DNA from: Gammaproteobacteria bacterium
GTDB lineage: Bacteria; Pseudomonadota; Gammaproteobacteria; PS1; Pseudothioglobaceae
Reading direction: 5' to 3'
DNA length: 7,268 bases
Assembly: GCA_015658965.1 (NCBI GenBank)
Contig: DQNX01000129.1
Coordinates: forward strand, 1-7,268
Below the pieces are notes generated by a model that saw nothing but the letters and a program-made list of their open reading frames with translations, did no database searches and was not told the DNA's origin. The translations under genes and the position numbers were made by a program. Shown here piece after piece: positions 6,272 to 7,268 of this stretch. Within the stretch, counting starts at the first letter, position 1; every line of letters begins with the position of its first letter.

Positions 6272-6299
6272 ATTTTACGCACAAAACAGGAATAAACAA
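6272..6299 (-). promoter_or_regulatory. Possible xerC operon promoter
   Basis: On the - strand, TTGTTT (6294-6299) and TAAAAT (6272-6277) are separated by 16 bp. The -10 box has five of six consensus bases and the -35 box three. Transcription would start near 6265, about 25 bases before the xerC GTG. It faces the htpG promoter within a 59-bp spacer, and its RNA polymerase footprint would overlap that of the heat-shock promoter. Confidence 0.35.
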
Positions 6300-7268
6300 A
6301 TGGCGACAAAACAAACGCATGCTTTTCAAACTGAGGTCTCTCAACTGCTCGATCTGATGATCCATTCTTTGTATTCCAACAAAGAAATTTTCCTACGTGA
6401 GTTGGTCTCAAACGCCTCTGACGCGGTTGATAAGCTCAAATTTGAAGCACTTTCAAATGATGCTTTGGTTGAAGGTAAAGAAGCACTTGAAGTGCACATT
6501 GAGGTTGATAAAGACGCTGGCACCATTACCATTACTGACAACGGCATTGGCATGACCGAAACCGAAGTGATGGAAAATATCGGCACCATTGCCAATTCGG
6601 GTACCAAAAAATTCTTACAAGGGCTGGATAAAAAACAAGCCGAAGATTCAAACCTCATTGGCCAATTTGGTGTGGGTTTTTATGCTTCATTTATTGTGGC
6701 AGACGAGGTGGTTTTAACCACGCGCAGAGCCGGTGATGACAAAGCCAACGGCACGGTTTGGACCTCAGCAGGTAAAGGCGAGTATTCGCTAGAAACCGTC
6801 ACTGTAGAAGATTTTGGTACCAAAATAACCCTGCACATTAAAGACGATGAAAAAGAATTTTTAGACGATTATCGCCTGCGCGGCATTATCTCTAAATACT
6901 CAGATCACATCACCGTGCCGATTATGATGATCAAACACTCTGAAGAAAAAGACGCTGCCATTGAACATGAGATGGTCAACAAGGCTAACGCCTTTTGGAC
7001 GCAAGATAAAAAAGCACTCAAACAAAAAGATTATGATGAATTTTACAAATCATTAACCTATGATTTTGAAGCGCCACTCACCCAACTCCACAATCGCGTT
7101 GAAGGCAAGCTTGATTACACGTCGCTACTATTTATCCCTTCAAAAGCACCATTTGATATGTGGGAGCCAAAGCGCAAAGGTGGCATTAAGCTATATGCCA
7201 AGCGCGTTTTCATCATGGAAGATAATGAAAACCTTATGCCAATGTACTTACGCTTTGTTAAAGGCGTG
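6300..7268 (+). CDS. htpG: HtpG, bacterial Hsp90 chaperone (3' end outside window)
   Basis: HtpG is the cytosolic Hsp90, an ATP-driven dimeric chaperone that works with DnaK. The window holds the first 323 codons and the frame is open to the last base. E. coli HtpG has 624 residues (recalled), so about half is seen: the N-terminal ATPase domain and part of the middle domain. ATPase marks are ELVSNASDA (E34, the catalytic base, and N38), TDNGIGM at 79-85 (D80), GTIANSGTK at 95-103 and GQFGVGFYAS at 121-130. The middle domain starts near 220 and includes FEAPLTQLHNRVEGKLDYTSLLFIP and APFDMW. The ATG is preceded by AGGA eight bases away (6288-6291) and by a sigma-32 promoter. Confidence 0.97.
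   Translation, partial: MATKQTHAFQTEVSQLLDLMIHSLYSNKEIFLRELVSNASDAVDKLKFEALSNDALVEGKEALEVHIEVDKDAGTITITDNGIGMTETEVMENIGTIANSGTKKFLQGLDKKQAEDSNLIGQFGVGFYASFIVADEVVLTTRRAGDDKANGTVWTSAGKGEYSLETVTVEDFGTKITLHIKDDEKEFLDDYRLRGIISKYSDHITVPIMMIKHSEEKDAAIEHEMVNKANAFWTQDKKALKQKDYDEFYKSLTYDFEAPLTQLHNRVEGKLDYTSLLFIPSKAPFDMWEPKRKGGIKLYAKRVFIMEDNENLMPMYLRFVKGV

Noticed and set aside
6341..6658. 105-codon open frame on the - strand
   Set aside because: It is antisense to the conserved ATPase domain of htpG and looks like a shadow of it.

Overview
The window is a compact stretch of chromosome from a gammaproteobacterium. The proteins look gammaproteobacterial throughout: BioB, class I-beta GlnA, oxygen-dependent HemF, XerC ending in HPRAK, TusA and HtpG. 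The moderately AT-rich DNA, AT-rich spacers and tight packing would fit a marine sulfur-oxidiser/symbiont group such as SUP05/Thioglobus. That placement is an impression, not a result. Everything except one spacer element is ordinary housekeeping sequence.

Layout: (1) The 3' part of murG (peptidoglycan lipid II synthesis) enters from the left on the + strand. It runs 29 bp into the 3' end of bioB (biotin synthase), which is on the - strand. (2) The bioB-glnA spacer (1868-2145) holds a weak bioB promoter with an inverted repeat, a 163-bp near-perfect palindrome that looks like a miniature inverted-repeat element, and a strong glnA terminator. (3) glnA (glutamine synthetase) is on the - strand with a roughly 140-bp leader region that contains a 17-bp perfect palindrome resembling a Fur-family operator. 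(4) xerC-tsaC-hemF-tusA form a - strand operon in which every junction is a 4-base ATGA stop/start overlap. (5) A 59-bp divergent spacer separates xerC from htpG (+ strand, cut by the right edge). It carries a convincing sigma-32 heat-shock promoter for htpG.

The functions are cell-wall synthesis, cofactor synthesis (biotin, haem), nitrogen assimilation, tRNA modification (t6A by TsaC, 2-thiouridine sulfur relay by TusA), chromosome dimer resolution (XerC) and protein folding (HtpG). They do not form a single pathway, and the xerC-tusA operon mixes unrelated jobs. I found no CRISPR array, tRNA, rRNA, complete insertion sequence or unknown multi-gene system. The points most worth checking are the palindromic element, the palindrome ahead of glnA, the heat-shock promoter overlapping the xerC start, and the altered motif in TsaC.
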